A stretch of DNA of 64,000 nt from Sycobia sp. Sy_11 (Eukaryota > Arthropoda > Insecta > Hymenoptera > Epichrysomallidae): NCBI GenBank assembly GCA_018907035.1, contig JACCIC010000036.1, positions 3,310,501-3,374,500 of the forward strand, in the 5' to 3' direction. The translations under genes were made by a program, and so were the position numbers. Each line of letters starts with the position of its first letter. The first letter of the stretch is position 1. Below, piece after piece: positions 22,001 to 31,121 of this stretch. The notes below the pieces were generated by a model. That model made no database searches and had not been told where the DNA came from. It was given only the letters and a program-made list of their open reading frames with translations.

Positions 22001-22865
22001 CACCAAAGTTCAATTCGTTTGCAAATTTATCATAATTATGAACTCTTTGAGGATTTTTTTCATTTGGATGTAATGCTGAAAGAATAGCATATTTGAAGCA
22101 TTGATTATCAATGTTATGAACGTTGATACATGCTCTTTTTGATGCTATGAACTTAGGGAGAGGAATGTATGATCTTCCCTTGTGAGGTGAAAATTTTTTC
22201 ATATTTATGGACAAACTAATAATACTTTTTAATGTCCATCCAGAATCTTTATCCTGAAATTCTTCTAGATGTGTACGAAGTGGTTCCTTAATATGCTCCA
22301 CATACCATTTTTCTAAATCAGTAGACATGTATATTGTAGCACTCACAGTTGTGAAATATTTAATGTCTGTTGTTCCCTCTCCATTTTTCTGCATGGAAAA
22401 CTCTGATATAAAATCAGAATTTACTTTTATAGCTGTATATTCATGTAAGCAAGCTCTAACTTTATCTTCAAAGAGCTTCTGTGCGTCAAGCAAGAAACTT
22501 AGAATGTCCACATGTTCTAAATTAACAACAACGCCTGTTCTTATTCGATTTTTAAAAGCAGATTGTATATCTCGAGACTCTACTTTAGCTGATACGTTAG
22601 AGATTAGACTACCTCCCACTGACACTTCACTATCAAGATGATAACGAAATCTTGCTTGTAAACATGAAAGATGAGTCAGACATGTTAAACATTGATTTTC
22701 TGCTCGAGAGAGGCCTTGTTTTTTGCCAAATTCCCTCAGCTTTATTATATCCTGTTCAGTTATTGATAGGTAATTCTCGAGTTCGATTATGTTTAATTCA
22801 CTGACACGTTCGTAAATATCACGAAGTTGTTTCACTTTAAACTCAATAGACGAAAGAAAAGCCAT
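19017..22865 (-). pseudogene. Polinton protein-primed family B DNA polymerase, one intron, two in-frame TGA and one frameshift
   Basis: Exon 1 (22,865-21,181) has an N-terminal region with INVHNIDNQCFKYAILSAL, a Cys/His cluster (CHCERCLQHFYSEEGLQNHE) and exonuclease motif I (VIYADFECLL). A canonical 76-base GT-AG intron (21,180-21,105) interrupts a second Cys/His motif (DHCHLTG / FRGAAHNSCN). Exon 2 (21,104-19,017) holds Exo II (FHNLNYDTHFI), Exo III (YSDLYLKTDVLLL), palm motif A (YYDINNLYGWAM), motif B (FYKLLINAVYGE) and motif C (YTDTDS). Breaks: TGA at 19,798-19,796 just after motif B, a one-base loss near 19,575, and TGA at 19,523-19,521 directly after motif C. Intact length would be about 1,257 residues. 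It would replicate the element using a terminal protein. Confidence 0.93.
21105..21180 (-). other. spliceosomal intron in polB
   Basis: GTAAGT at the 5' end and a pyrimidine-rich TTTTCTCTTTAG at the 3' end. Removing these 76 bases joins the conserved Cys/His motif in frame. Confidence 0.85.
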
Positions 22866-23604
22866 CTTACTTTATGTTTTTTTACTTTAACTAATAAAAT
22901 ATATTGAGGTAAATAATTAATATTACTTCTTTAATGTCTCATAAAAGTATTACACAAAAACACTGTTTTGAATACAAAACACTTGTATAGTTGACAATGG
23001 AAAAATAAGAAATATAAAAACTGAACTTATGTGACTGTGGTGAAGAACCTGTGTTCCTCCCAGAAATTGTCTCGCTTTTAAAGGAAAATGAAAAATAAGG
23101 AGAAGGGAAAACAGAAGTGGAAGGAGAATATCAAGCCTGCAATAGAAACCATTCAATAGTGTGTTAGAAAGAGAAGAAAGTATCTATTGTCTGAGTAGAA
23201 CCAATCAAAATATCATGCTTTTACTATTTCATCTCCTTTCTCCTTGAACGACCAATCGTAAACGTCATTTCCTATAGGAGGGAGGAGACGAGCATCGTCT
23301 TAGGATTATCTGAATATCTATGGTTACGCCCTTTTCAATCTTACAAATGCTTTTCTTCTCCCACACCCAATCGTAAGTGACTTTCTCTAACAATGGAGGG
23401 GATGAATAGACTCGTAGCCAACCAAATAAATTCAATCATCGTCCAATCAAATCTTTATTTACTTTTCTTGAATCAGCCATTTGTAGGAGAGTCGTCATTT
23501 TCAAGAGGAGGGGAGAACTCTTATAAAAATGAATGCATAGGCACAGAACTTACATTCATAATCATCACTTCAGCTTATAAAATCAGCATATACTAATCTG
23601 AAAA
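22866..23604 (+). promoter_or_regulatory. promoter region with repeated CCAAT boxes and GA-rich blocks
   Basis: The 739 bases between polB (leftward) and the gene at 23,605 (rightward) contain four CCAAT boxes on the plus strand at 23,201, 23,252, 23,367 and 23,443, two of them with the same extension CCAATCGTAA. GGAGGGAGGAG, GGAGGGG and GAGGAGGGG blocks lie near 23,275, 23,395 and 23,505, and a TATA-like TTATAAAAAT at 23,521 is about 84 bases before the ATG. The CCAAT plus GA-block grammar recurs upstream of the gene at 25,988. Confidence 0.6.
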
Positions 23605-24320
23605 ATGGCTAGAGTGCATGAATATGAAGAAATGTTTAGAAAAAATGTTCTTCAGTGTCCAGAAGATAAAGTGTTCTTCTGCGACATACAGGGTTTCCAG
23701 ACAAGAGGCCCGCAAACTTTCATTTTGAAAGAATTTAGTTTGTTAGGCATGGAAAGAGGTGCACTACCTACAGTGTATCTGTTTAAGCCACCATTTCCTT
23801 GGAGTGACTTGACATGGAACGAAAAAAAACGGTTCACTGGCTGCAGCGTGATTACCATGGAATTGAATGGGAATCTGGTGACATTCCTTACCATAGAGTC
23901 AAAAAAAACAATGGAGATATGCTGTGCAGGAGTAAAAAAATTATATGTGAAGGGGCGAGAGAAGAAGGAATGGTTGGCAAACATTCTGCCAAATATGTAA
24001 GTATGATGAAAGTTTCATACTTTAATCATCTTTTTTCTTTTCATATACATATATTCAAAAGTATACTTTTCCATAGTATTTCCATACTTTTTCATACTTT
24101 TTCCTACTTTTTTCTCTGTTTCAGAAATATTGTCGATATGGAGCAGCTCGATTGTCCATCACTGAAGTCACTACAAAATAAAGGTGAACACGTACTCTGT
24201 GATAATCACACATTAAGCACAAGGCGATTACCAATGTGTGCGATTCGTAACGTGTTAATTATGCGTACATGGATAGAAGATTATTTCAGTGGGAAATATG
24301 GACGAGATGAAACTGGTTAA
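23605..24320 (+). pseudogene. Polinton accessory gene, spliced, unrecognised family, two compensating homopolymer frameshifts
   Basis: Exon 1 (23,605-23,996) and exon 2 (24,125-24,320) join across a 128-base GT-AG intron (GTAAGT...TTTCAG) with consistent phase (195 codons). Visible features: CDIQGF near residue 27, FKPPFPWSDL near 60, WLQRDYHGIEW, GDIPYHRV, KKLYVKGREKKEWL, DCPSLKSL, and a Cys/His C-terminus with LCDNH and PMCAIRNV. The central block (about residues 75-103) is read in a frame shifted by one base, entered at an A8 run near 23,821 and left at another A8 run near 23,903. I recall similar proteins in insect transposons and viruses but cannot name the family; an RNase H-like nuclease is a guess only. 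It is a lone rightward gene with its own promoter. Confidence 0.6.
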
Positions 24321-25220
24321 ATAAAAAATGAATATAAATGTAATTTTAAAAAATTATATTAATAAAAAAAATTTAATCTTAAAACAGTATTTTTTATTTC
24401 TACTTTAACAAAAAAAAAAAAAAAAAAAAATTACAATTAAAAAGAAATTTTAAATTAAAAGAAATTTTCAATTTTCAATTAAACAAAAATTCTAGGAAAT
24501 ATGAAATTCCGAGAATTTCCTGAAAATTCCAAGAATTTTGGTCAATTCTTGGAATTACCGGCGTGGTTGTTTCCGCTTTGCTGGTTTCGGTGTGTTATGT
24601 GCGAAACGATTCCTTTCTACATGCAATTTCATTTCATTCTCATAAAGTGCAACAAATACAAATTAATTGAGATAGTGTTAATACATTAGACATTGTCAAT
24701 AAATTCTACAACAAGCACTTTATTTAACTTCCTTCTTATACATTACAATATCAAGCACACTGTTAAGAAAATGAAGACAGAATATAGAATTTAATTTTGA
24801 TAGAATTTAATTTTGACTTAAAGTTTCATACTTAATACTTGATTCGTCTAAATTACATCAGTTGTCAATATTAAAATTTGAAATTCAGTTGTCAATATTG
24901 AAATTTTTCAAAGAATTAAAAATTAAAATAAAAATAATTAAAAATAAAAAATAATTTAGTTAAATAAATAAATATAACTTAATAAATAATTAAATAAAAT
25001 ATTTTTTGGGACAGGATAGGTAGTGGGAAAAAGGAAATAAATAGATTTAAAATTTAAAATTCAATAATTTATTTTATTATATTTACATTTTTACATGTTA
25101 TATTATTATTATATTATTACTTTCACTATTTTACACATTCTTTATTTATTTTTTATTTTATTTCAAAAGTTATATTTTATTTCTTTTTTAACAATTTATT
25201 TTATTTCACAAATTTTTTAT
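24321..25220. other. AT-rich spacer inside the Polinton
   Basis: About 900 bases, mostly A and T, with an A-run at 24,410-24,430 and stretches such as repeated AAATAAATAA. Apart from polyadenylation-like signals for the flanking converging genes, nothing was recognised. A short GC-richer island at 24,540-24,610 has no clear coding sense. Confidence 0.5.
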
Positions 25221-25988
25221 TTATTTTTTTAATATTATGTCCGAGATGATTCTCGGACCTGCTGGAGGCTCTATCTCCTCAATACTACTGCTACTGCTAC
25301 GACTGCTGTTGCTGCTGTTGCTAAAAATACTTTCCACAGAGGGGCTCCGTGGACGAGTATTGCTCGTTGCGATCCTTTTTCGCGGCCAGTGATCGTTGCT
25401 GCTTTCCGGTCGGTTTGACCGTTTTCGGCTGCTGCTGCTCTTGTCTATAAAAATAAAGAGATTAAATACATTAGATGATTTCAAAGCAGAAAAATTTTTA
25501 TTTTTAAATATTATTATTTAAATTTAATTATTATTTTTAAATATTTTTACCTTTTCTTTCTTCGTTTCTTTCAATTTCTTCAATTATTTCGGCGATTTTG
25601 GACGCCTGCAGCATGGTATCTGCCATCTGCAGCAGTTTCTGGTGCATCCGCCTCCAGTCAGCGGAAGTTTGACGCCGATTGACGTCCGGCGATCGGCATC
25701 TCTCGAGGCACGGCGTAACTGGCCTCGATGTCGTTCTCGACCTTCTCGCCACCTCTTCCCCGAACAAGTCCATTGACTTGTTGTACCGTCCTTGGGTGGT
25801 GTGACGGTTGCGGGAGCCTTCTCCACTAGCCTGTTGTTGCTGTTGCTCTTGCTGTTGCCGTTGCCGCTACCGTTCCGACTGCTGGTGCTGGTGCTGGCGT
25901 TGGTGTTGGCGTTGGTGCTGGCGTTGGTGCTGCCGTTGGTGCTGGCGTTGGTGCTGGCGTTGGTGCTGGGGTTCACAGCCACTCTCAT
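25221..25988 (-). pseudogene. Polinton-borne low-complexity / Ser-Arg-rich protein gene, spliced, one frameshift
   Basis: Exon 1 (25,988-25,551) begins MRVAVNP and goes straight into a degenerate Ser-Thr-Asn-Ala repeat (STNASTNASTNGSTNAS), then a Ser/Asn/Gly stretch. After a one-base frameshift near 25,785 it continues as MDLFGEEVARRSRTTSRP, an Arg-rich middle and a short helix (MADTMLQASKIAEIIEEIE). A 106-base GT-AG intron (25,550-25,445) leads to exon 2 (25,444-25,221), which is Ser/Arg/Pro-rich (SSSSRKRSNRPESSNDHW, RPRSPSVESIF) and ends IISDIILKK. Phase across the intron is correct. The composition resembles nuclear or nucleic-acid-binding disordered proteins. No family was recognised. Total about 220 codons if the frameshift is disregarded. 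Confidence 0.6.
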
Positions 25989-26310
25989 TTTAAAGCTTCT
26001 TGAAAAACCTCTTCGAAAAATGAAAGCAGACTGAGATGGAAAGTCTATCCGTGATTCCGCTTTTATGCAGTTTTCTAGTCCTAGCCTTTAGGAAGAATCT
26101 TTTCTATTGGTCAAAAAAATTGATGACACAAAATTTTCCTTATTGGTGGAGGAAGAAAATTTTTCTCCTCCCCTTATACCAATAGAGCTTACAGAAAGAT
26201 CAAAAAAATTAGTTAGCTCCTCCCTCTCAGCCTCCCTGAGGCGTATAATATTCCTCATTTGTCGAAAGTTCATATTCAGTCCCTCCTTTCTCGTTTACAA
26301 CTTTCTATGA
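25989..26310 (-). promoter_or_regulatory. promoter region of the Ser-Arg-rich gene
   Basis: Contains CCAAT boxes on the minus strand (ATTGG at 26,106 and 26,142) and one on the plus strand (26,179), plus CTCCTCCCC and CTCCTCCCTC blocks, the same combination as at 23,200-23,530. A TATA-like CATAAAAGCG on the minus strand near 26,060 is about 75 bases upstream of the ATG. Confidence 0.5.
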
Positions 26311-26407
26311 ATGGGAAATAACGTGTTGGTTTTACTCTCTACCGAAATCCTGAAATTCGAGAAGAAAAATATCTCGCTTTCAGTATATAGTGGTTGCTAC
26401 AACAATG

Positions 26408-27390
26408 GTCTTTCACATCCCATAGCCATAGACGGTCAGCGGATTATACTAATTAATGAGGCAACCTCGATCCGTATAACATGAGCTAGAGGCCTGATGT
26501 TCACCAGGTGTTCGCTATACAAGAGTCATTCTTAATCCTGAACGGTAAGAGGATTACACTGATTGATTGGGTCAACCTCAATCGGTATACTAAATGAAAA
26601 GAGGCGCACGTGTTTGGACTCTACTCCGACCCTCTCTCATGCTCGTTCCGAGAAGGCGCAATCTTTTCTAAAATATAATGCTTACATACTAAGTTTTCAC
26701 AGTCACTCCCGTTTCCATTCCCATATATGTTATACGGAGTCGAAAAAAGAAACCAAGCGTGGGACCGACAAAGAAAAATATCATGCTTTCATTATATAGT
26801 ATTGTGCTATACGGCTGCTATAATAATATTCATTTATAGCCATCAAAGGAAACGAGAAAATACTGATTGATGAGTTAACCACATTCAGTATGAAAAGAGG
26901 TGCACGTGTTCGCCTCTACTCCGACCCTCTCTCATGCTCGTTCCGAGAAGGCGCAACCTTTTCTAAAATATAATGCTTACATACTAAGTTTTCACAGTCA
27001 CTCCCGTTTCCATTCCCATCTATATTTTACTCAGCTGAAAAAATCAGGATTGAGCAGATACAGATCGTGAGAGTGTAAAGGAAAATTTCTCGTTTTCAAT
27101 ATATTGTATTGAACCACGTGTTCGCTATACAAGAGTCATTCTTAATCCTCAACGGTAAGAGGATTACACTGATTGATTGGGTCAACCTCAATCGGTATAC
27201 TAAATGAAAAGAGGCGCACGTGTTTGGCCTCTACTCCGACCCTCTCTCATGCTCCTTCCAAGAAGTGGAAAATTTTTAAAATAAGAATACCTTTATGTTG
27301 GTTTTACATAGTCACTCCCTTTTCCATTCCCATCGATATTATACTCTGTCGAAATCGTGAAGATACAAAGCGTGGGACTGACAATGAAAA
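26408..27390. repeat. direct repeats of about 170-230 bp inside the right Polinton end
   Basis: Three clear copies (26,508-26,730; about 26,858-27,030; 27,118-27,330) share TCAACCTCAATCGGTATAC-like, GAAAAGAGGCGCACGTG-like and TCCGACCCTCTCTCATGCTC blocks, and end with TCACAGTCACTCCCGTTTCC or close variants. A fourth, weaker copy precedes them at about 26,408-26,500. The open frames in them (26,563 and 27,173 plus) start at non-ATG codons and are shadows of the repeat. Confidence 0.85.
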
Positions 27391-27395
27391 ATGCT

Positions 27396-27436
27396 CCAGA
27401 ATGCCTATGTGCTAGAATGCCTATAGCCTATCTACT
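27396..27436 (-). repeat. Polinton right terminal inverted repeat
   Basis: Partner of the left terminal repeat. Unlike the left end, no second inverted copy lies just inside it. Confidence 0.92.
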
Positions 27437-27442
27437 GTCGTC
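27437..27442. repeat. Polinton target-site duplication, right
   Basis: GTCGTC immediately follows the final CTACT of the element and is the partner of 11,156-11,161. Confidence 0.93.
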
Positions 27443-27590
27443 AGTGAAGGTTTAGAGCTTGTGTAAAATTATACTTTCTGCGATTTTGTTGAGTAGACTG
27501 AGCAGGCTAATGGACAGGTACCTGGAAGGAGAAGAAAGAGGTTTTCCAGCGTTAGAGAGATAAGCGTCTGTAGCTATTTTCTAGGCTGAA
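27443..27590 (+). other. probable continuation of the interrupted gypsy relic
   Basis: By position, sequence directly right of the target duplication must continue the gypsy copy cut at 11,161. Its reading is too degraded to align by eye, and it is soon replaced by minus-strand non-LTR sequence. Confidence 0.4.
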
Positions 27591-27599
27591 TCAAAGTAT

Positions 27600-28490
27600 T
27601 GGAGCTGAAACATATCATTGATGCTCTCTAGAAAGATTAGGTAAATTTTCGGGAAGTAATTTTGAACCATTATTCTGTATACCATCAGGGCCAGGCGCTT
27701 TCTTATTTTTCAAATTTTGAATTATGCGACTGAGCTCATTGGTGGTGTTGGCACGAAAGACTTGTATTTAAAATTGATATTCTAAATGTTGGACGGAATG
27801 AAGCTATGGAACTCTACAAATTCGAGGGGCGATTGATTGGTGAACATTAGCTGCTGAGAGCTTCTGCAAATATTTTCGCCTTATCCATGGATAAGAGGTA
27901 TTCTTAGTCGGAGAGATATTCTAGTACTTGAGTGCAGGGACGATGGGTGCTATGTTATGAAGGGCTTTCACAGTGTTCCATAAATTTTTTAGGTGGGACT
28001 GGGCTTCTTCGAAAAATTTATTAAAGGAAGTACTGTGGAATTCCTGCAGCCTGTATTGTAGGGTGTGTAATTCGGCTTTTAACGAGGGAGGATATCATTT
28101 CTGACATTTCTTTCTAACCCGATTTTTGGCATATATCAGACTGATTATAAGTCAGGGGATAAACCTGCGCCGCGTTTGAGAAAATGGTTTGTTTGGGATG
28201 CTTTTACAGTTGTATTTTTAATTTCGTCGGTCAGTAACTCAACCGCCGAGTCAATATGATTTATAATGTTTATATTCGAGATTAGAATCTCTAATATGTG
28301 TTTTTAGCAAAGCCAGTATATCTATGTAGGGATGGATTGATAGCAATGTTGCGTAGTGGAATTTCGAGAATTTGATGCTAGACCCTATGGCTGCCACGGT
28401 AGTTGGTACCGGTCGGGGTGGCGTTCTTCTTATCTTGCGTACTGCAATCCCAGGTGATTTTTTCAGCAAAATAAGTACACCCATATTACT
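27600..28490 (-). pseudogene. jockey-like non-LTR retrotransposon ORF2 relic
   Basis: On the minus strand the frame near 27,690 reads ELSRIIQNLKNKKAPGPDGI, the standard N-terminal reverse-transcriptase motif of jockey/RTE-type elements. Upstream (28,100-27,900) KAELHTLQYRLQEF and FFEEAQSHLKNLWNTVKAL-like blocks fit the linker between endonuclease and reverse transcriptase, and 28,484-28,251 is an open piece with PTTVAAIGSSIKFSKFHYAT. Stops and frameshifts are frequent. It is a 5'-part fragment; the catalytic YxDD region is not present here. Confidence 0.75.
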
Positions 28491-28870
28491 CAGCAGTAGT
28501 TGGTCGTGTGATTATTGACACGGCATTGCTATAGTATCAAAGGCAGAAAAGCGCGACACAAGTTTATTGGAGCGGAGTTGTTGCACGTAAGGCTGTTGCC
28601 ATTTGACGTAGCGTATTTCAGCGACCAAAAAAGTATACTTAAAAAAGTATACACAACTATACATAACGGTGCTTACGTAAAGTAGCGTATTAATGCTGAG
28701 GTGGGGATGAGCACATGATTTATTTACATGAGCATGTTGAATTTGAAAATGAAGTTCTTTTGTTGTGTTGGACAGTTATTTGAAGAAAAAATTATTTTCA
28801 AGCAGTAAACAAAATTTTAGTGTTAGTACATAATTTAAAAAATTAATAAAAAACCAAGATATTGTGTTAT

Positions 28871-29075
28871 GAAAAATTGGTCAACAAATAAATGTGCAAA
28901 GAATAAAAATATATTGACATTTAAAATACCCATCGATGAAGATTTACGAAAAAAATGAATTCTCGGTATCCCGCGTTGAACTAATTTAAAATCATATAAT
29001 CGGATTTATGAAAAACATTTTGTGGATGATTTGATTATTAGAGATAGGATTACTCTTGATTAGAATGGAAAAATT
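28871..29075 (+). pseudogene. THAP-domain transposase relic (P-element-like), weak
   Basis: The frame from ATG 28,871 reads CAKNKNILTFKIPIDEDLRK, then a TGA, then ILGIPR. After another stop NRIYEKHFVDDLI follows. Spacing of Cys, the FKIP-DE-LR-K block and the later C/Y-x-K-H-F motif resembles a THAP zinc finger with one Cys lost. Farther right (31,600-31,740) lies a Lys/Leu-rich coiled-coil-like stretch that might belong to the same element. Low certainty. Confidence 0.4.
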
Positions 29076-29378
29076 ATTTTACAAGTATTTATTTTTAATA
29101 CATTATTATAAAATTATAAGGAAAAAAAATTTGTTTCACAATTTTTACATTTCCATGTATGTTTACAGATTCCTTTATAATATGTTCGTTTACAGAAAAA
29201 TAGTATACCTTCATTATTTAACAATACACATGCCAAAATCCAGAAGGCATAGAACTCCCTTGACGAATATAACAAACAAAAATATTGAAATAGTTTCAAA
29301 TATATTTATTGAACGTAAGTTTTTGAACAAGTTTTGTAAAACTTCTTTCAAATAAATAATTTTAATTTAGATTCATAC

Positions 29379-29570
29379 TTTTTTTTCGATGTTATTTAAT
29401 GTCGCTCTATTTATGCTTTCAAATACTGATTCTAATCAAACGGAGGCTTACGATATGTTTATAAATAAAGTACATGTAATTCATGACAGCGGCCCTTATG
29501 CCAACCAGCCGAAACCGAGATTTGAACTTGGATCACCAAATTCCTAGTCTAAATGTTAATAATACTCACG
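29379..29570 (-). repeat. tRNA-derived SINE, copy 2
   Basis: The minus strand has the same tRNA-like head (B box AAGTTCAAATCTC, GGTTTCGGC), the same body, and the same 3' end (GCATAAATAGAGCGAC followed by A-run) as the copy at 4,949-5,151. It is more diverged at the 5' end. Confidence 0.75.
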
Positions 29571-29618
29571 GTTATAGTCAAGGTCACTATTATTTAATTT
29601 TAAAAAATTATTCATATG

Positions 29619-29660
29619 TACACATACACACACGCACACATATACACACACATACACATA
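29619..29660. repeat. (AC)n-rich microsatellite
   Basis: Imperfect CA/TACACA repeat of about 40 bases. Confidence 0.85.
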
Positions 29661-30303
29661 TGAACATGGTTTGTTATATTAGATTAATATTAATCGATTT
29701 GAGATTCTACCGTTGATTCTATGAACATAGAAGTAGCAAATACAAATGATTATAATCTGCAGCAGTTAAAATATAATGAAACGATATGATTATTTTTTTA
29801 AATAAAAGATGCATCCTGTTTACATTCATTAATAATTTACATTCGCTCAAAAATTACTCCAAAAAGTCGCTGTTATCGTAAGTTAATCAAGATTTATTTA
29901 AAAAATTGTATTTCTGGAAGAAATTATATAGATAATTATATAGATTCGATAGTTTACGCCAATGTACTAAATAGAATAATTAATATCATAAAATAAAAAA
30001 TAAAAATATGCAGTAAATTTTAACAAGAAATTTAACTATCAAATATAATTTTCAATATATTATCCGAAACGATGCCGGTGGTGACTGGAAACATTGTGGA
30101 TCGAACTGCATCATCGTTTGTAATGTGTACAATATATGTATAAATATGAAAGTTTCATCAAATAAATTTTTTTATTAATTAGCATTACTTGACCACGCTA
30201 TTACTTGACAGATTGTGTAATTGCATTTAATAAAGTCGGGCTCGAGACAGCCGAGCGAGTAGACGTGTTTCGCGCCAGTGTAAACATTACAGTTTTATTA
30301 AAT

Positions 30304-30919
30304 TCAACTATTGTAAAGCCAATGTGTATAATAATTAAAATTCTCAAACTGCTTCTGAGAAATATAAAACAACGAAATAGCTACTGAAAATAGTAGTCAT
30401 GAAATATCAGGCATCACAAGCTACTCACAGGAAACTTCAAGAGCTCAAAATTCGATTCAATAGGATCTACAACTTTTGTTTGAACAATTTTTTCTAAACT
30501 CAAAATTATTTCATAAAATCTGGTTTTTATCAATTTTTTAACATTTTTACAAAGTTTGAGTGCCTGACGTTGCCCCATCCAGATTAATTGATGCAGCGGA
30601 TGATCACTACGCTTTAGAGAACATTGAAACAAATCATTTAAATTAATTTTCGGCCGAGAATAAATATATGACATAAGAATGTGGCTGGCTCCCGGACTAT
30701 ATGTAAAATTGGCGTTTCTAAATGATTCTAAATGTGATTGTGGCTATTATAAACAGGACATGGATTAAATTCTATTGCAGTCGAACATGAACAAAAAACA
30801 AAGACGAGGATTTGAAAAGAAACTTTGAAATCTAAAACTCTACTTACCACTATCAAGCATCATACTGATATGTAAACAACCACAGTTATATGTAAAATAA
30901 TATATATGTTTTGGAAAAG
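30304..30919 (-). CDS. last three exons of an unrecognised spliced gene (partial)
   Basis: Three minus-strand segments join with canonical sites and consistent phase: 30,919-30,848 (acceptor TTTTACAG, donor GTAAGT), 30,727-30,429 (acceptor ATTTAG, donor GTGAGT) and 30,354-30,304 (acceptor TTCTCAG, stop TGA). The product includes YNCGCLHISMMLDS, SFRNANFTYSPGASHILMSY, SLKRSDHPLHQLIWMGQRQA, a helical Lys/Leu stretch and FNYYTHWLYNS at the end. Introns are 120 and 74 bases. The amino-acid choice looks coding rather than random. I do not recognise the family. Upstream exons were not found between here and the DDX24-like gene, so this is either a gene fragment, part of a transposon, or a gene with exons hidden in the repeats. 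Confidence 0.45.
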
Positions 30920-31018
30920 CTGTAAAATTTATTTTATCTATAAGTAGCAAAATAATCTCAATTGAGATTAAAACTGCAGAAATAAATAAACAAAATTCAT
31001 TTAATAATAATATCTAAA

Positions 31019-31072
31019 AACTGGAAATATATGTGTGTGTGCGTGCGTGTGTGTGTACGTGCATGCGAGCGT
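31019..31072. repeat. GT/GTGC-rich microsatellite
   Basis: Imperfect alternating purine-pyrimidine repeat (TGTGTGTGCGTGCGTGTG), a potential Z-DNA former. Confidence 0.8.
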
Positions 31073-31121
31073 GCTTAAATATAAATAGATATATATTATT
31101 AGATATATATATATATTTTTA

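Larger units (their letters stand above)
11162..27436. mobile_element. Polinton/Maverick virus-like DNA transposon, degenerate, complete between its ends
   Basis: A 16,275-bp element starts with AGTAGATAGG and ends with its complement. Its 41-bp terminal inverted repeats differ at two positions, and a 6-bp target duplication GTCGTC flanks it on both sides (11,156-11,161 and 27,437-27,442). AG...CT ends and a 6-bp duplication are Polinton hallmarks. The interior encodes protein-primed DNA polymerase B, retroviral-type integrase, FtsK/A32-type packaging ATPase, adenain-like protease, major and minor capsid proteins, a phospholipase A2-motif protein, a coiled-coil protein and accessory genes. 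In-frame stops and frameshifts show this copy is decayed. It interrupts a Ty3/gypsy relic. Confidence 0.97.

Noticed and set aside
11443..22865. An integrated free virus (adintovirus) rather than a transposon
   Set aside because: Integrase, 41-bp inverted repeats, a 6-bp target duplication and spliceosomal introns favour a Polinton copy. A virus-stage ancestor is possible but cannot be separated from sequence alone.
25792..26034. Poly-Leu/Val and poly-Cys/Trp frames on the plus strand
   Set aside because: Antisense of the Ser-Thr-Asn-Ala repeat in the minus-strand gene.
26408..27390. CRISPR-like array
   Set aside because: Few, long, diverged units without spacers of constant size; this is eukaryotic transposon DNA.
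26563..27415. Two similar proteins starting MIGSTSIGILNEKRRT
   Set aside because: They start at non-ATG codons and are readings of the direct repeats. The second runs into the terminal inverted repeat.
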